This document shows, in pieces, positions 20,213 to 27,589 of a stretch of DNA of 63,219 bases. The translations under genes were made by a program, and so were the position numbers. This DNA is from Meiothermus hypogaeus (GTDB lineage Bacteria > Deinococcota > Deinococci > Deinococcales > Thermaceae), in the NCBI RefSeq assembly GCF_003574035.1, contig NZ_QWKY01000011.1, positions 1-63,219 of the forward strand, read 5' to 3'. Every line of letters begins with the position of its first letter. Position 1 is the stretch's first letter. A model generated the notes under the pieces. That model ran no database searches. It saw only the letters and a program-made list of their open reading frames with translations, and had not been told where the DNA came from.

Positions 20213-21163
20213 TTACTCATAGCGAATCCTAGGGTCTATGAGCGAGTAGAGCAAGTCCACCAAAAGGTTGACCAGCACTGCCGCGGTGGCCACGAAGAGC
20301 ACCGTGCCCTGCACCACCGGGTAGTCGCGCAGGTTGATGCCCTCGAGGGCAAAGCGCCCCACCCCCGGCAGGCTGAAAACCTGCTCGATAATGACCGCCC
20401 CGCCCAGCAACGAGCCAAACTGGATGCCGATCACGGTGACCACCGGAATCAGGGCGTTGCGCAGGGCATGGCGGAAGATCACCACCCGCTCGGAGAGCCC
20501 CTTGGCCCGGGCCGTACGGATGTAGTCGCGTGAGAGCACCTCGAGCATCGAGCTGCGCAGGATGCGGGTAACCGCTCCGGCCAGAATCAGGCCCAGCGAG
20601 AGGGCTGGCAGAACCATGTGCCGAAAGTTTTGCACGGGGTTTTCGGCCAGGGGCACAAAACCGGCCGGGGGCAGCCAGCCCAAAGCCAGCGCGAAGAGCA
20701 GAATGAGCAGCAAGGCCAGGAAAAACCCCGGCACCGAGAGGCCCAGAATGGCGAAGAACGAGGCAAAGTAGTCCACAAAGCCCCCCCGACGGATGGCCGC
20801 CAGCACCCCCAGGGGCACCGCAATCAGGAGGGCGGTCAGGAGGCCCATCAGGGTGAGCTGGAGCGTGACCGGAAAACGCAGGGCCAGGTCCTGGGCTACC
20901 TCGCGCCCGGTACGCAGGCTGCTGCCAAAGTCGCCCTGCAGGACAGCCCCCAGCCACTGCCCGAACTGCACGTGCAGGGGCAGGTCGAGCCCAAACAGGC
21001 GCCGCAGCTCGGCCATGCGCTCGGGATTGACGTTGGCCTCGAGGCCAACCAGGCTGGTGACCACATCGCCCGGCACGGCCCGCATGAGTAAAAAGGTGAT
21101 GATGGCCACCCCTAAAAGGGTGGGGATGGCCGCGAGAAGACGATTAACCACATAGCCGACCAT
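20213..21163 (-). CDS. Peptide ABC transporter permease, DppB type
   Basis: This 316-residue permease has the typical first helix (LLAAIPTLLGVAIITFLLMRAVPGD), a long periplasmic loop, and the inner-membrane transport signature ARAKGLSERVVIFRHALRNALIP. It is the first gene of the peptide-transporter operon and pairs with the DppC-type permease to form the channel. A -10-like TATACT lies upstream with an inverted repeat in its spacer (see 21176-21210). The companion DppD/DppF ATPases must be encoded elsewhere if the system works. A gap of 117 bases separates it from the next permease. Confidence 0.93.
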   Translation of the reverse strand: MVGYVVNRLLAAIPTLLGVAIITFLLMRAVPGDVVTSLVGLEANVNPERMAELRRLFGLDLPLHVQFGQWLGAVLQGDFGSSLRTGREVAQDLALRFPVTLQLTLMGLLTALLIAVPLGVLAAIRRGGFVDYFASFFAILGLSVPGFFLALLLILLFALALGWLPPAGFVPLAENPVQNFRHMVLPALSLGLILAGAVTRILRSSMLEVLSRDYIRTARAKGLSERVVIFRHALRNALIPVVTVIGIQFGSLLGGAVIIEQVFSLPGVGRFALEGINLRDYPVVQGTVLFVATAAVLVNLLVDLLYSLIDPRIRYE

Positions 21164-21175
21164 AACGAGTAGCCC

Positions 21176-21210
21176 GAGTATATCGCCTTTCGGCGTTTGT
21201 AGGCCGAAAG
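21176..21210 (-). promoter_or_regulatory. Promoter region and inverted repeat upstream of the DppB-type gene
   Basis: CTTTCGGC (21187-21194) and GCCGAAAG (21203-21210) form a perfect 8-bp inverted repeat with an 8-base centre. On the minus strand it is followed by TATACT (21176-21181), a likely -10. There is no T run, so an operator controlling the importer, or the divergent gene at 21271, is more likely than a terminator. Confidence 0.45.
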
Positions 21211-21270
21211 TGGAGCAAATGACCCGGGGCTACTTCGCCGGTTTGCTAACCTCGGACAAGGAGGAGTTCT

Positions 21271-21852
21271 GTGCGAAAAAACATTCTTTTTTTTCTGGTT
21301 GCTCTGAGCCTTCTGGTGCTTTCGCAAGCCCTGGCCCAGGCCAGCTTCTACGCCCGGCCCCTGGGCCTGCAAACCAACCGAATGAAAGGCGAGGACGTCT
21401 ACAGCGTGCAGAGCTACCTCCTCAATGCGGGCTACCCCGAGGTTGGCGAGCTCGACCGCATCTATGGCCCCCGCACCTGGCAGGCGGTGATCAACTTTCA
21501 GGAGATGCAGGGAATCAAGGGCGATGAAAAAGGTATCGTGGGGCCCAATACCTGGGTGGCCATGTTTCACAGTGGCAGCATCAAAGCCCCCATCTTCTCG
21601 CGTGCTTTGCAACTGCAAAACCCTCGCCTGAGCGGGGTGCAGGTGCGTAGCCTGCAACAGCGGCTTCTGGAGCTCGGCTACCGCGAGGTGGGCGAGGCCG
21701 ACGGCTTTTTTGGCCCTAAGACCCAGGCTGCGGTCAGCGCATTTCAGAAGCGTCTGGCCAACGTGAGCGGGCTGAAGGTGCGTACCGATGGGGTGGTGGA
21801 CGGGGTCACCTGGGCCAACCTCTTCAGCGACTTTGCCCCGGGGAAGAAGTAG
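21271..21852 (+). CDS. Secreted protein with two peptidoglycan-binding domains
   Basis: This 193-residue exported protein has a signal peptide (VRKNILFFLVALSLLVLSQALAQ) and two PG_binding_1 repeats. The first runs from GEDVYSVQSYLLNAGYPEVG to GPRTWQAVINFQ, the second from GVQVRSLQQRLLELGYREVGEADG to FGPKTQAAVSAFQ. Such repeats bind cell-wall peptides and usually accompany a hydrolase; here no catalytic domain is attached. GGAGGAG lies just before GTG 21271. It is followed within 3 bases by another secreted protein, suggesting an operon of envelope proteins. Confidence 0.88.
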   Translation: MRKNILFFLVALSLLVLSQALAQASFYARPLGLQTNRMKGEDVYSVQSYLLNAGYPEVGELDRIYGPRTWQAVINFQEMQGIKGDEKGIVGPNTWVAMFHSGSIKAPIFSRALQLQNPRLSGVQVRSLQQRLLELGYREVGEADGFFGPKTQAAVSAFQKRLANVSGLKVRTDGVVDGVTWANLFSDFAPGKK

Positions 21853-21855
21853 ACC

Positions 21856-22299
21856 ATGCTCCGCTGGTTTTTGCTGCCTTTGCTGACGGGCCTGGCCTGG
21901 GCTGCGCCAGAGTGGGCCAACTACTGCAACGCCCGCTTTGGTTTTTGCATCCAGCGCCCGGCTTTCATGAGCGCCGAACCCCCACCCGAGAACGGCGATG
22001 GTCAGTCCTTTCGTCGGGGAGCGGCCCGGCTGGTGGTTTCGGGAGCCCTGGATGCTTACGTGTTGACCCTGCCCGAGTACTACGAGCAGGCCCAGAAGAA
22101 CCTGCGTGTGACCTACAAGGTGCTGAAGCCGGACTATTACGCGGTCTCGGGGTTTAAGGGCAATTTGGTGGTCTACGAGTATAAAAAGCTCAGGGACGGG
22201 GTATTTTTCACCGTGTACCTCGAGTACCCCACCACCGAAAAGGCCACCTACGACCCCCTCATCAAGCCCATTGTGGACTCGCTTAAGCTGCGAAGGTAA
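21856..22299 (+). CDS. Small secreted protein of unknown function
   Basis: This 147-residue protein has a signal peptide (MLRWFLLPLLTGLAWA) and a mature part starting APEWANYCNARFGFCIQRP. The two nearby Cys could form a disulfide. The rest is a compact alpha/beta domain with many Tyr residues and ends in LIKPIVDSLKLRR. It reminds me of small bacterial envelope proteins with a CNARFGFCI-like start, but no family is certain. It follows the peptidoglycan-binding protein by 3 bases and precedes another secreted protein by 3 bases, so the three are most likely one operon. Confidence 0.65.
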   Translation: MLRWFLLPLLTGLAWAAPEWANYCNARFGFCIQRPAFMSAEPPPENGDGQSFRRGAARLVVSGALDAYVLTLPEYYEQAQKNLRVTYKVLKPDYYAVSGFKGNLVVYEYKKLRDGVFFTVYLEYPTTEKATYDPLIKPIVDSLKLRR

Positions 22300-22302
22300 C
22301 CG

Positions 22303-22719
22303 ATGAAAAACCTGATTTTCCTGGCGTTTTTGCTGTTTCCGGCCCTGGCCCAGGGCTACTTTGAGCTGGGGGGCTTTAAGACCCCCTCGGGCAATATCCA
22401 CTGCTTTGCCTATGTGGACCGGGTGGCGGGTGAAGCGGTGCTGCGCTGCGACCTGCTCCAGAACCAGGCCCGCGTTCCGGCCAAGCCCAAAGACTGCTCG
22501 CTGGACTGGGGCAATGCCTTTGGCCTGAGCGAGCGGGGCCAGGCCACCCGGCTCTGCGTAGGGGATACCGTGGCCGACCCCCGCCTGCCGGTGCTGGCCT
22601 ACGGCAAGGTCTGGAGCGAAGGCGGTTTTCGCTGCGATGTGACCCAGGCCCGGCTGCGCTGCATCAACAAAGATAAGCGGGGCTTTGAGCTCTCCCGGAG
22701 CGTACAACGCCTTTTTTAG
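22303..22719 (+). CDS. Small secreted cysteine-containing protein (DUF6636-like)
   Basis: This 138-residue protein has a signal peptide (MKNLIFLAFLLFPALAQG). The mature domain has FKTPSGNIHCFAYV, EAVLRCDLL, TRLCVGDTV, GGFRCDVTQARLRC and an FELS ending, with six Cys that probably form disulfides. The PSGNI-C pattern with later Cys residues resembles DUF6636 proteins of actinobacteria, whose function is unknown. It is the last of three consecutive secreted-protein genes and ends about 55 bases before the SARP-like regulator. Confidence 0.65.
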   Translation: MKNLIFLAFLLFPALAQGYFELGGFKTPSGNIHCFAYVDRVAGEAVLRCDLLQNQARVPAKPKDCSLDWGNAFGLSERGQATRLCVGDTVADPRLPVLAYGKVWSEGGFRCDVTQARLRCINKDKRGFELSRSVQRLF

Positions 22720-22774
22720 CCCCTCGAGTTCTGGCCTTGCGGTACTTTGGCCAAACACCAGTAGGATGAAAGCC

Positions 22775-25048
22775 ATGCTGCACCTCAGGCTCCTGGGCTC
22801 GCCCGAAGCCCTCTGGCAGGGGGAAGTTCTCTCCCTTAAGGGCCGCCAGTGGGCCTTGCTGGGGGTGCTGGCGCTGGGCGGGGGTCTCAGCCGTCGCGAG
22901 GTGGCCGAACTGCTGTGGGACAAAAACGCGGCGCAAAACCTGCGGCAGGCCCTGTACCTGTTGCGTCGGCTGCCGGGGGCCAAGACGTGGCTGCTCGACG
23001 GGGAGCGGCCTGCACTGTACGCCGAGGTAGACGCCCTGGCGCCTACCCTGGAGGCGCTGCGTGCACCGCTTTTGCGGGGTCTGCCGGACGATCTGCCCCC
23101 TGCGTTTTGGGAGTGGCTGGCCCTCGAGCGCCAAAGGCTGGAAGAGCTGCGCCGCGAGCGGCTTTGGCAGACTGCACAGACCCAGCCGGAGCAAGCGCTG
23201 GGGTACCTTTATGAGCTTATCCAGCTCGATCCCCTGCACGAGAGTGCGGTGCGCGAGGCCATGCGCCTGGAGCTCAGGGCCGGGCGGGTACAGGCAGCCT
23301 GGCAGCTTTACGAGAACCTGCGCCAGTCCTTGCGGCAGGAACTGGGTGTAGAGCCCCTGGCGGCTACCCAGGCCCAGGCGGCCTTATTCCAGCACGCAGC
23401 CCTGAGCCCACTGGCCCAGCGCCTCTGGGAGGCCCGAAGTCTTTTTCCCGAAGAGGCTCGCCCCGAGTTCTGGGCTATGGTGCTGGAGGATGACCCCTAC
23501 ACGGTTGCGCGCGCACTGGTGGAGCTCGAGGCCGCCCCGCCCCCACCCCATTTGCCCAAGGCCCTGCGCCAGCATCTATGCCGCCGGATTGCGCTGGCCT
23601 TGGAAGCGCAGAGGGGCGAGCCCATGGCCACTGCTCGCTACTGGCTGTGGGCCTTGGAGCCAGAGCGAGCCTATGCCCACTTGTTGACCGCAGGTCGGAT
23701 GGCGTTGCAACAGGGAAAGCCAAACGAGGCCCAACTTGCTTTCTTTCAGGCCCTCTGGGTGAGCGGCGAAGCGGAGGCTGTGGAAGCCATTTTACACCTG
23801 AGCCAGCTCGCCGAGCAGCAGAGCGACCTGGCCTTGCTGGATGCCCTGGTGGAGCGGCTGGGTGTACTGGCAAGGCGCACGCAGAGCGATCCGATCTACT
23901 TCGAACACCATCAGCGTAGGGCCGGGCTTCGGCTGCGGCAGGGCAGACCCCAGGAGGCCGCCCTGGAGGCGCTGGAAGCCCTGGAGGTGGCCCGGCGGTT
24001 GGGCGATGGGGAGCGAATCTCTCTGGCCCGGCTTTCTTTAGGGGCGGCCCATCTGGTAGCTGGGGCGTTGGAGGAGGCCAGGCCCCATCTGGAGGCCGCC
24101 GCATGGGCCCAAAGCCCGCAGACCCGCCTGCGGGCGCTAAGTAACCTGGGGGCCTTGTTCGGTCTGCGAGGTGAGTACGAGGCTTCCGAGGGCTCTTTGG
24201 AGGAAGCCCTGACCCTGGCCCGGCGGGAGGGACAGCTGGCCTTGGCAGGAAGTCTGCTGCAAAACCTGGCCGCCACTACCTTGCGCTTGGGCCGCTACGC
24301 CCAGGCCACAAAACGCTTTACCGAGGCCATTGAGCTGTCGCGCAGCTTGGGTGATGCCCGTACCGAGACCACCAGCTATCGCAACCTGGGCTACCTGTAC
24401 TTTTTGCAGGGGCAGTTCGGTCCGGCCTGGAACACCCTCGAGGAAGCCCTCGAGCTGGCCCGGCCCCTGGGCCCCGGTTTGCAGGCCCAGGTCTTGCTGG
24501 TGCAGGTCGAGCTGCTGGGCTATTTGGCGGTCTTCCCGGAGGCCGAAGGCCGGCTGGAAGAGGCCTCGAGGCTGGCCCAGGCGGCCCAAGACGAGCGGCT
24601 TTTGTGGGCCTGCCGCTACAACCGGGCCTTGCTGGGTCTCTGGCGCTGCCCAGAGGAAACCGAGCCCATCGAGACCCTGCTGCCCAGCTTGCGGGAAGCC
24701 CGCTTGGGCGACCTGGCCATGGGGGCCGAGTTCGACCTGCTGGCGCTCGGCCGAAAGGAAAACTTACTCGAGCGCCTTCTCGCCTGCTGCCGGCCCCAGA
24801 CCCCGGTGCAGCACCTGGCCTGGCAGATGGGTGCTCTACGGCTTTCGCTCCTGCGGCGTCCTCCCGACCCCGAGCCGCTGGCCCGGGCCCTGGCCCTGGA
24901 AACCCTATGCCTGAGCGTGCCCGCCCACCGTCTGCTAGGCGAGGCCCATGCCCACCTGGGGCAACACCTCCAGGCTACTGCCGCGGTGCGGAGGGCCCAG
25001 GAACTCTGGCAAAGCCAGCTCGAAGGGTTACCTCGGAGCCTGCGCTAG
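22775..25048 (+). CDS. SARP/AfsR-type transcriptional regulator with BTAD and TPR domains
   Basis: This 757-residue protein starts with an OmpR-like winged-helix DNA-binding domain (MLHLRLLGSPEALWQGEVLS through LSRREVAELLWD, about residues 1-90), followed by a bacterial transcriptional activation domain (about 95-225, including LIQLDPLHESAVREAMRLE and ELGVEPLAATQA). A long series of tetratricopeptide-type helices fills the rest. There is no NB-ARC ATPase between them, unlike AfsR. TAGGAT six to seven bases before ATG 22775 suggests leaderless translation; the in-frame ATG at 22766 is an alternative. The downstream lipoprotein operon has an 11-bp direct-repeat promoter as expected of a SARP target. 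Confidence 0.85.
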   Translation: MLHLRLLGSPEALWQGEVLSLKGRQWALLGVLALGGGLSRREVAELLWDKNAAQNLRQALYLLRRLPGAKTWLLDGERPALYAEVDALAPTLEALRAPLLRGLPDDLPPAFWEWLALERQRLEELRRERLWQTAQTQPEQALGYLYELIQLDPLHESAVREAMRLELRAGRVQAAWQLYENLRQSLRQELGVEPLAATQAQAALFQHAALSPLAQRLWEARSLFPEEARPEFWAMVLEDDPYTVARALVELEAAPPPPHLPKALRQHLCRRIALALEAQRGEPMATARYWLWALEPERAYAHLLTAGRMALQQGKPNEAQLAFFQALWVSGEAEAVEAILHLSQLAEQQSDLALLDALVERLGVLARRTQSDPIYFEHHQRRAGLRLRQGRPQEAALEALEALEVARRLGDGERISLARLSLGAAHLVAGALEEARPHLEAAAWAQSPQTRLRALSNLGALFGLRGEYEASEGSLEEALTLARREGQLALAGSLLQNLAATTLRLGRYAQATKRFTEAIELSRSLGDARTETTSYRNLGYLYFLQGQFGPAWNTLEEALELARPLGPGLQAQVLLVQVELLGYLAVFPEAEGRLEEASRLAQAAQDERLLWACRYNRALLGLWRCPEETEPIETLLPSLREARLGDLAMGAEFDLLALGRKENLLERLLACCRPQTPVQHLAWQMGALRLSLLRRPPDPEPLARALALETLCLSVPAHRLLGEAHAHLGQHLQATAAVRRAQELWQSQLEGLPRSLR

Positions 25049-25154
25049 AGTCAAGCAGCAAGCCAGGATTACCCTTGTTGTGGTTCGCTCCTGCCTTGAG
25101 CAAGCAAGGGGTTAACGTGGATTTGGTATGACTTGGCGATGCGCCCGTGCCCCT

Positions 25155-25189
25155 AATTGACACCCAATTGACGCCCCCCCTACTACACT
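25155..25189 (+). promoter_or_regulatory. 11-bp tandem repeat and -10 box, likely SARP target promoter
   Basis: AATTGACACCC (25155-25165) is immediately repeated as AATTGACGCCC (25166-25176). The heptamer AATTGAC thus occurs twice on the same helix face. TACACT (25184-25189) lies seven bases before ATG 25197 and acts as a leaderless -10. The repeats occupy the place of the -35. Activators of the SARP family are known to bind heptamer repeats 11 bp apart upstream of such -10 boxes. Confidence 0.6.
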
Positions 25190-25196
25190 GGTAGCC

Positions 25197-25388
25197 ATGC
25201 CAGAGGGCCACCAGGAACAGTGCTATGTACTCCGCATGTGGAGCGACGGCGAGCAGCAGTGGCGCTACAGCCTTGAACTCTTGCGGGGCGGAGCCCGGTA
25301 CAACTTTGCCCGTCTGGAAGATCTGGTGGCGGCCCTCGAGCGCGCAAAGGAGGAAGCATGCGCTACCCAGCTAAAATCGCAGCCCTAG
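25197..25388 (+). CDS. Small hypothetical protein
   Basis: This 63-residue protein (begins MPEGHQEQCYVLRMWSDGEQ) has no signal peptide and a mixed charged/aromatic composition with a probable C-terminal helix (LEDLVAALERAKEEA). It sits exactly seven bases after a -10 box that follows an 11-bp tandem repeat, so it is the first gene of a leaderless transcript. The ribosome site of the following lipoprotein gene (AAAGGAGG) is inside this frame, and the last 31 bases overlap that gene, so translation may be coupled. No family was recognised. Confidence 0.6.
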   Translation: MPEGHQEQCYVLRMWSDGEQQWRYSLELLRGGARYNFARLEDLVAALERAKEEACATQLKSQP

Positions 25389-27580
25389 CCCTGCTGCTCG
25401 CGGCCTGCGGGGGTGGCCCCCCCAGCCGGATTGAGCCCAAAATCGACCCCGACACCCGGGTGCTAAACTCCCAGAGCCGGGCGTCTTTGTCTGGCTTCAC
25501 CCTCCACAACGCCCCCGCCTGCCTGGACTACACCAACCAGAACCGCCCGCTCTGCCAGGCCACCCTCACCTTTAGCGCCGACAACCCCCAGCTCCAGGCC
25601 CTCGAGGTCGGACAGGTGCTGGTGAGCGAGCCCACCCCGGCGGCACCCTACGGCCTCCTGCAAAAGGTCAAGGGCATCAGCCGCGCGGGCAACACCGTAA
25701 CCGTCCAGACCGAGGAAGCCGACCTCGGCGAGGCCCTCGAGCAAGGCGAGGCCGATTTCCAGAAGACCCTCACCCCCTCCGACCTGCAATCGGCCCAGGC
25801 CCTGGCCCAGAGCGTGCGCTTTGCCGGCGGCCTCACCGCCTACAGCGCCCAGAGTGGGGTAAGGCCCATGGCCACCCTGGACTTTAGCTTCGACGAGGTG
25901 CTCTACGACCAGGACAACAACCCGTCCACCACAAACGACCAGGTGCGGGTCTCGGGCAAGGTCTTCTTCGACGTGCAGAACGGTTTTAGCACCGGGGTAA
26001 GCTGGAAGAAGGTCTTTGGGGTGCCCACCTACCCCAACGGGATCTACTTCAAGGCGGCCTACGGCATAAAGCAAAGCGCCGAGGTCAAGGTGAGTTCCGG
26101 GCTGGGCTACAGCATCAACAAAGAAAAAGAGCTGGCCAGCTTCAACTTTTCGCCCATCACGGTTTTTGTGGGGCCGTTGCCGCTGGTGTTTGTGCCCAGT
26201 CTGAAGATGGTGGTGAACGCCTCCGGGCAGGTGAGCGCGGGCCTGAGCTTTGGCGCTACCCAGAGCCTGAACGCCCAGGCCTGCCTGGAGTACACGAACG
26301 GCTTCAACAACTGCAGCAGCTTTGGTGAGAGCTTTAGCGCCAGCTTGAGCGGGGCCAACATTGGCGCTTTGGCGCGGGGGAGCCTTTTGGGCAAGGCCGA
26401 TGTACTGCTTTATGGCATTGTGGGCCCCTACGCCAAGCTGGGGGGCTACCTCGAGATGGACGTGGTGGTGCCGCGCAATCCCGTCTGGCGGCTTTCCGCC
26501 GGGGTAGAGGCCTATCTGGGTCTTCATCTGGGCATTGACCTGGGGGTGACCGAGTTCCGCCTGGACTACGACCAGAAGGTCTACGACAAAAACCTGGGTA
26601 CCATCGCCCAGGCCACCCCTCAGCCGCCCAGCGTAACGCTCTCGCAAGCAGGCCTGGGCTCGCCGCAGCTCCTCAAGCCCTATAGCCTTTGTGCCACCGC
26701 CTACGACCCGCAGGACGGGCCCAAGGCAGTGAGCCTGAGCAGCAGCGTGGAGGGCAGCCTGGGCAGCATTGCCGCCAACGCCAACCCGCCTTGCCTCGTC
26801 TACACCTTCACCACCGAAGGCCCCCGCACCATCACCGCCAGCGCCAGCAACAGCGCGGGGCTGAACAGCAGCGCCACCCTGAGCCTGAACGTGCAAGACC
26901 CCCCGCCCAGCGTCCAGATCCTCAACCCCAAGCCGGGTCAGGGCTTCTATGCCGGCCAGACGGTGCTCCTGCAGGGGAGCTGGCTCGACCCCAGCCTTAG
27001 CACCCAGAACTGCGCCAATGCGGTCTGGAAGAGCAGCGTGGCCGCCGACACCCTGCCCGCCAACGCCTGCGGCAACCCTACCATAACCCTTGCCAGCAGC
27101 ACGACTTCCCGCACCTTGACCCTGGAGGTCAGCAACGCCCGGGGCAAGAAGGGCAGCGCCACGGTGAACGTCAATGTAAGCCCGGCTCCCGCCAACTACC
27201 CGCCGAGCGCCCTCATCACCCAGCCCGCCGGGGTCAACCCCGAGATCGGCTACACCCAGATTGCCCTTAAGGGCTGGGTGCAGGACAACGAGAACCAGAT
27301 GCTTACCTACACCTGGAAAATCCAGCGGCTGGACGGCAGCGGCAACCCTATCTCCGGCACGCAGCAGAACGTGCCGGGCGGTTCGGGGAGCATTAGCTTT
27401 ACCAGCGGCGGCACCGACCTGCCCACGGTGATGATCGCCAACCTGACCTCGCTCTATCCCGGGGCTACCTGTGGTTTTCACTTCCGACTGACCCTCGAGG
27501 TCACCGACGGCAACGCCGGCCCCCCGGCCCGCCCCACGGTCGCCACCCAGGACTTCCGGCTGCCGCCCTGCATCAACTAG
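25358..27580 (+). CDS. Large lipoprotein with Ig-like/PKD-like C-terminal domains
   Basis: This 740-residue protein has a lipoprotein signal (MRYPAKIAALALLLAAC, lipobox LLAAC). A long beta-rich N-terminal domain of about 400 residues is followed by repeated domains resembling PKD or bacterial Ig folds (PQPPSVTLSQAGLG, DPPPSVQILNPKPGQGF, NYPPSALITQPAGVNP). It should be anchored to the outer or cytoplasmic membrane and face outward. The precise role is unknown. AAAGGAGG lies before the ATG. It is followed by another lipoprotein after 9 bases, and both share the SARP-like promoter upstream. Confidence 0.8.
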   Translation: MRYPAKIAALALLLAACGGGPPSRIEPKIDPDTRVLNSQSRASLSGFTLHNAPACLDYTNQNRPLCQATLTFSADNPQLQALEVGQVLVSEPTPAAPYGLLQKVKGISRAGNTVTVQTEEADLGEALEQGEADFQKTLTPSDLQSAQALAQSVRFAGGLTAYSAQSGVRPMATLDFSFDEVLYDQDNNPSTTNDQVRVSGKVFFDVQNGFSTGVSWKKVFGVPTYPNGIYFKAAYGIKQSAEVKVSSGLGYSINKEKELASFNFSPITVFVGPLPLVFVPSLKMVVNASGQVSAGLSFGATQSLNAQACLEYTNGFNNCSSFGESFSASLSGANIGALARGSLLGKADVLLYGIVGPYAKLGGYLEMDVVVPRNPVWRLSAGVEAYLGLHLGIDLGVTEFRLDYDQKVYDKNLGTIAQATPQPPSVTLSQAGLGSPQLLKPYSLCATAYDPQDGPKAVSLSSSVEGSLGSIAANANPPCLVYTFTTEGPRTITASASNSAGLNSSATLSLNVQDPPPSVQILNPKPGQGFYAGQTVLLQGSWLDPSLSTQNCANAVWKSSVAADTLPANACGNPTITLASSTTSRTLTLEVSNARGKKGSATVNVNVSPAPANYPPSALITQPAGVNPEIGYTQIALKGWVQDNENQMLTYTWKIQRLDGSGNPISGTQQNVPGGSGSISFTSGGTDLPTVMIANLTSLYPGATCGFHFRLTLEVTDGNAGPPARPTVATQDFRLPPCIN

Positions 27581-27589
27581 GAGGTTCCG

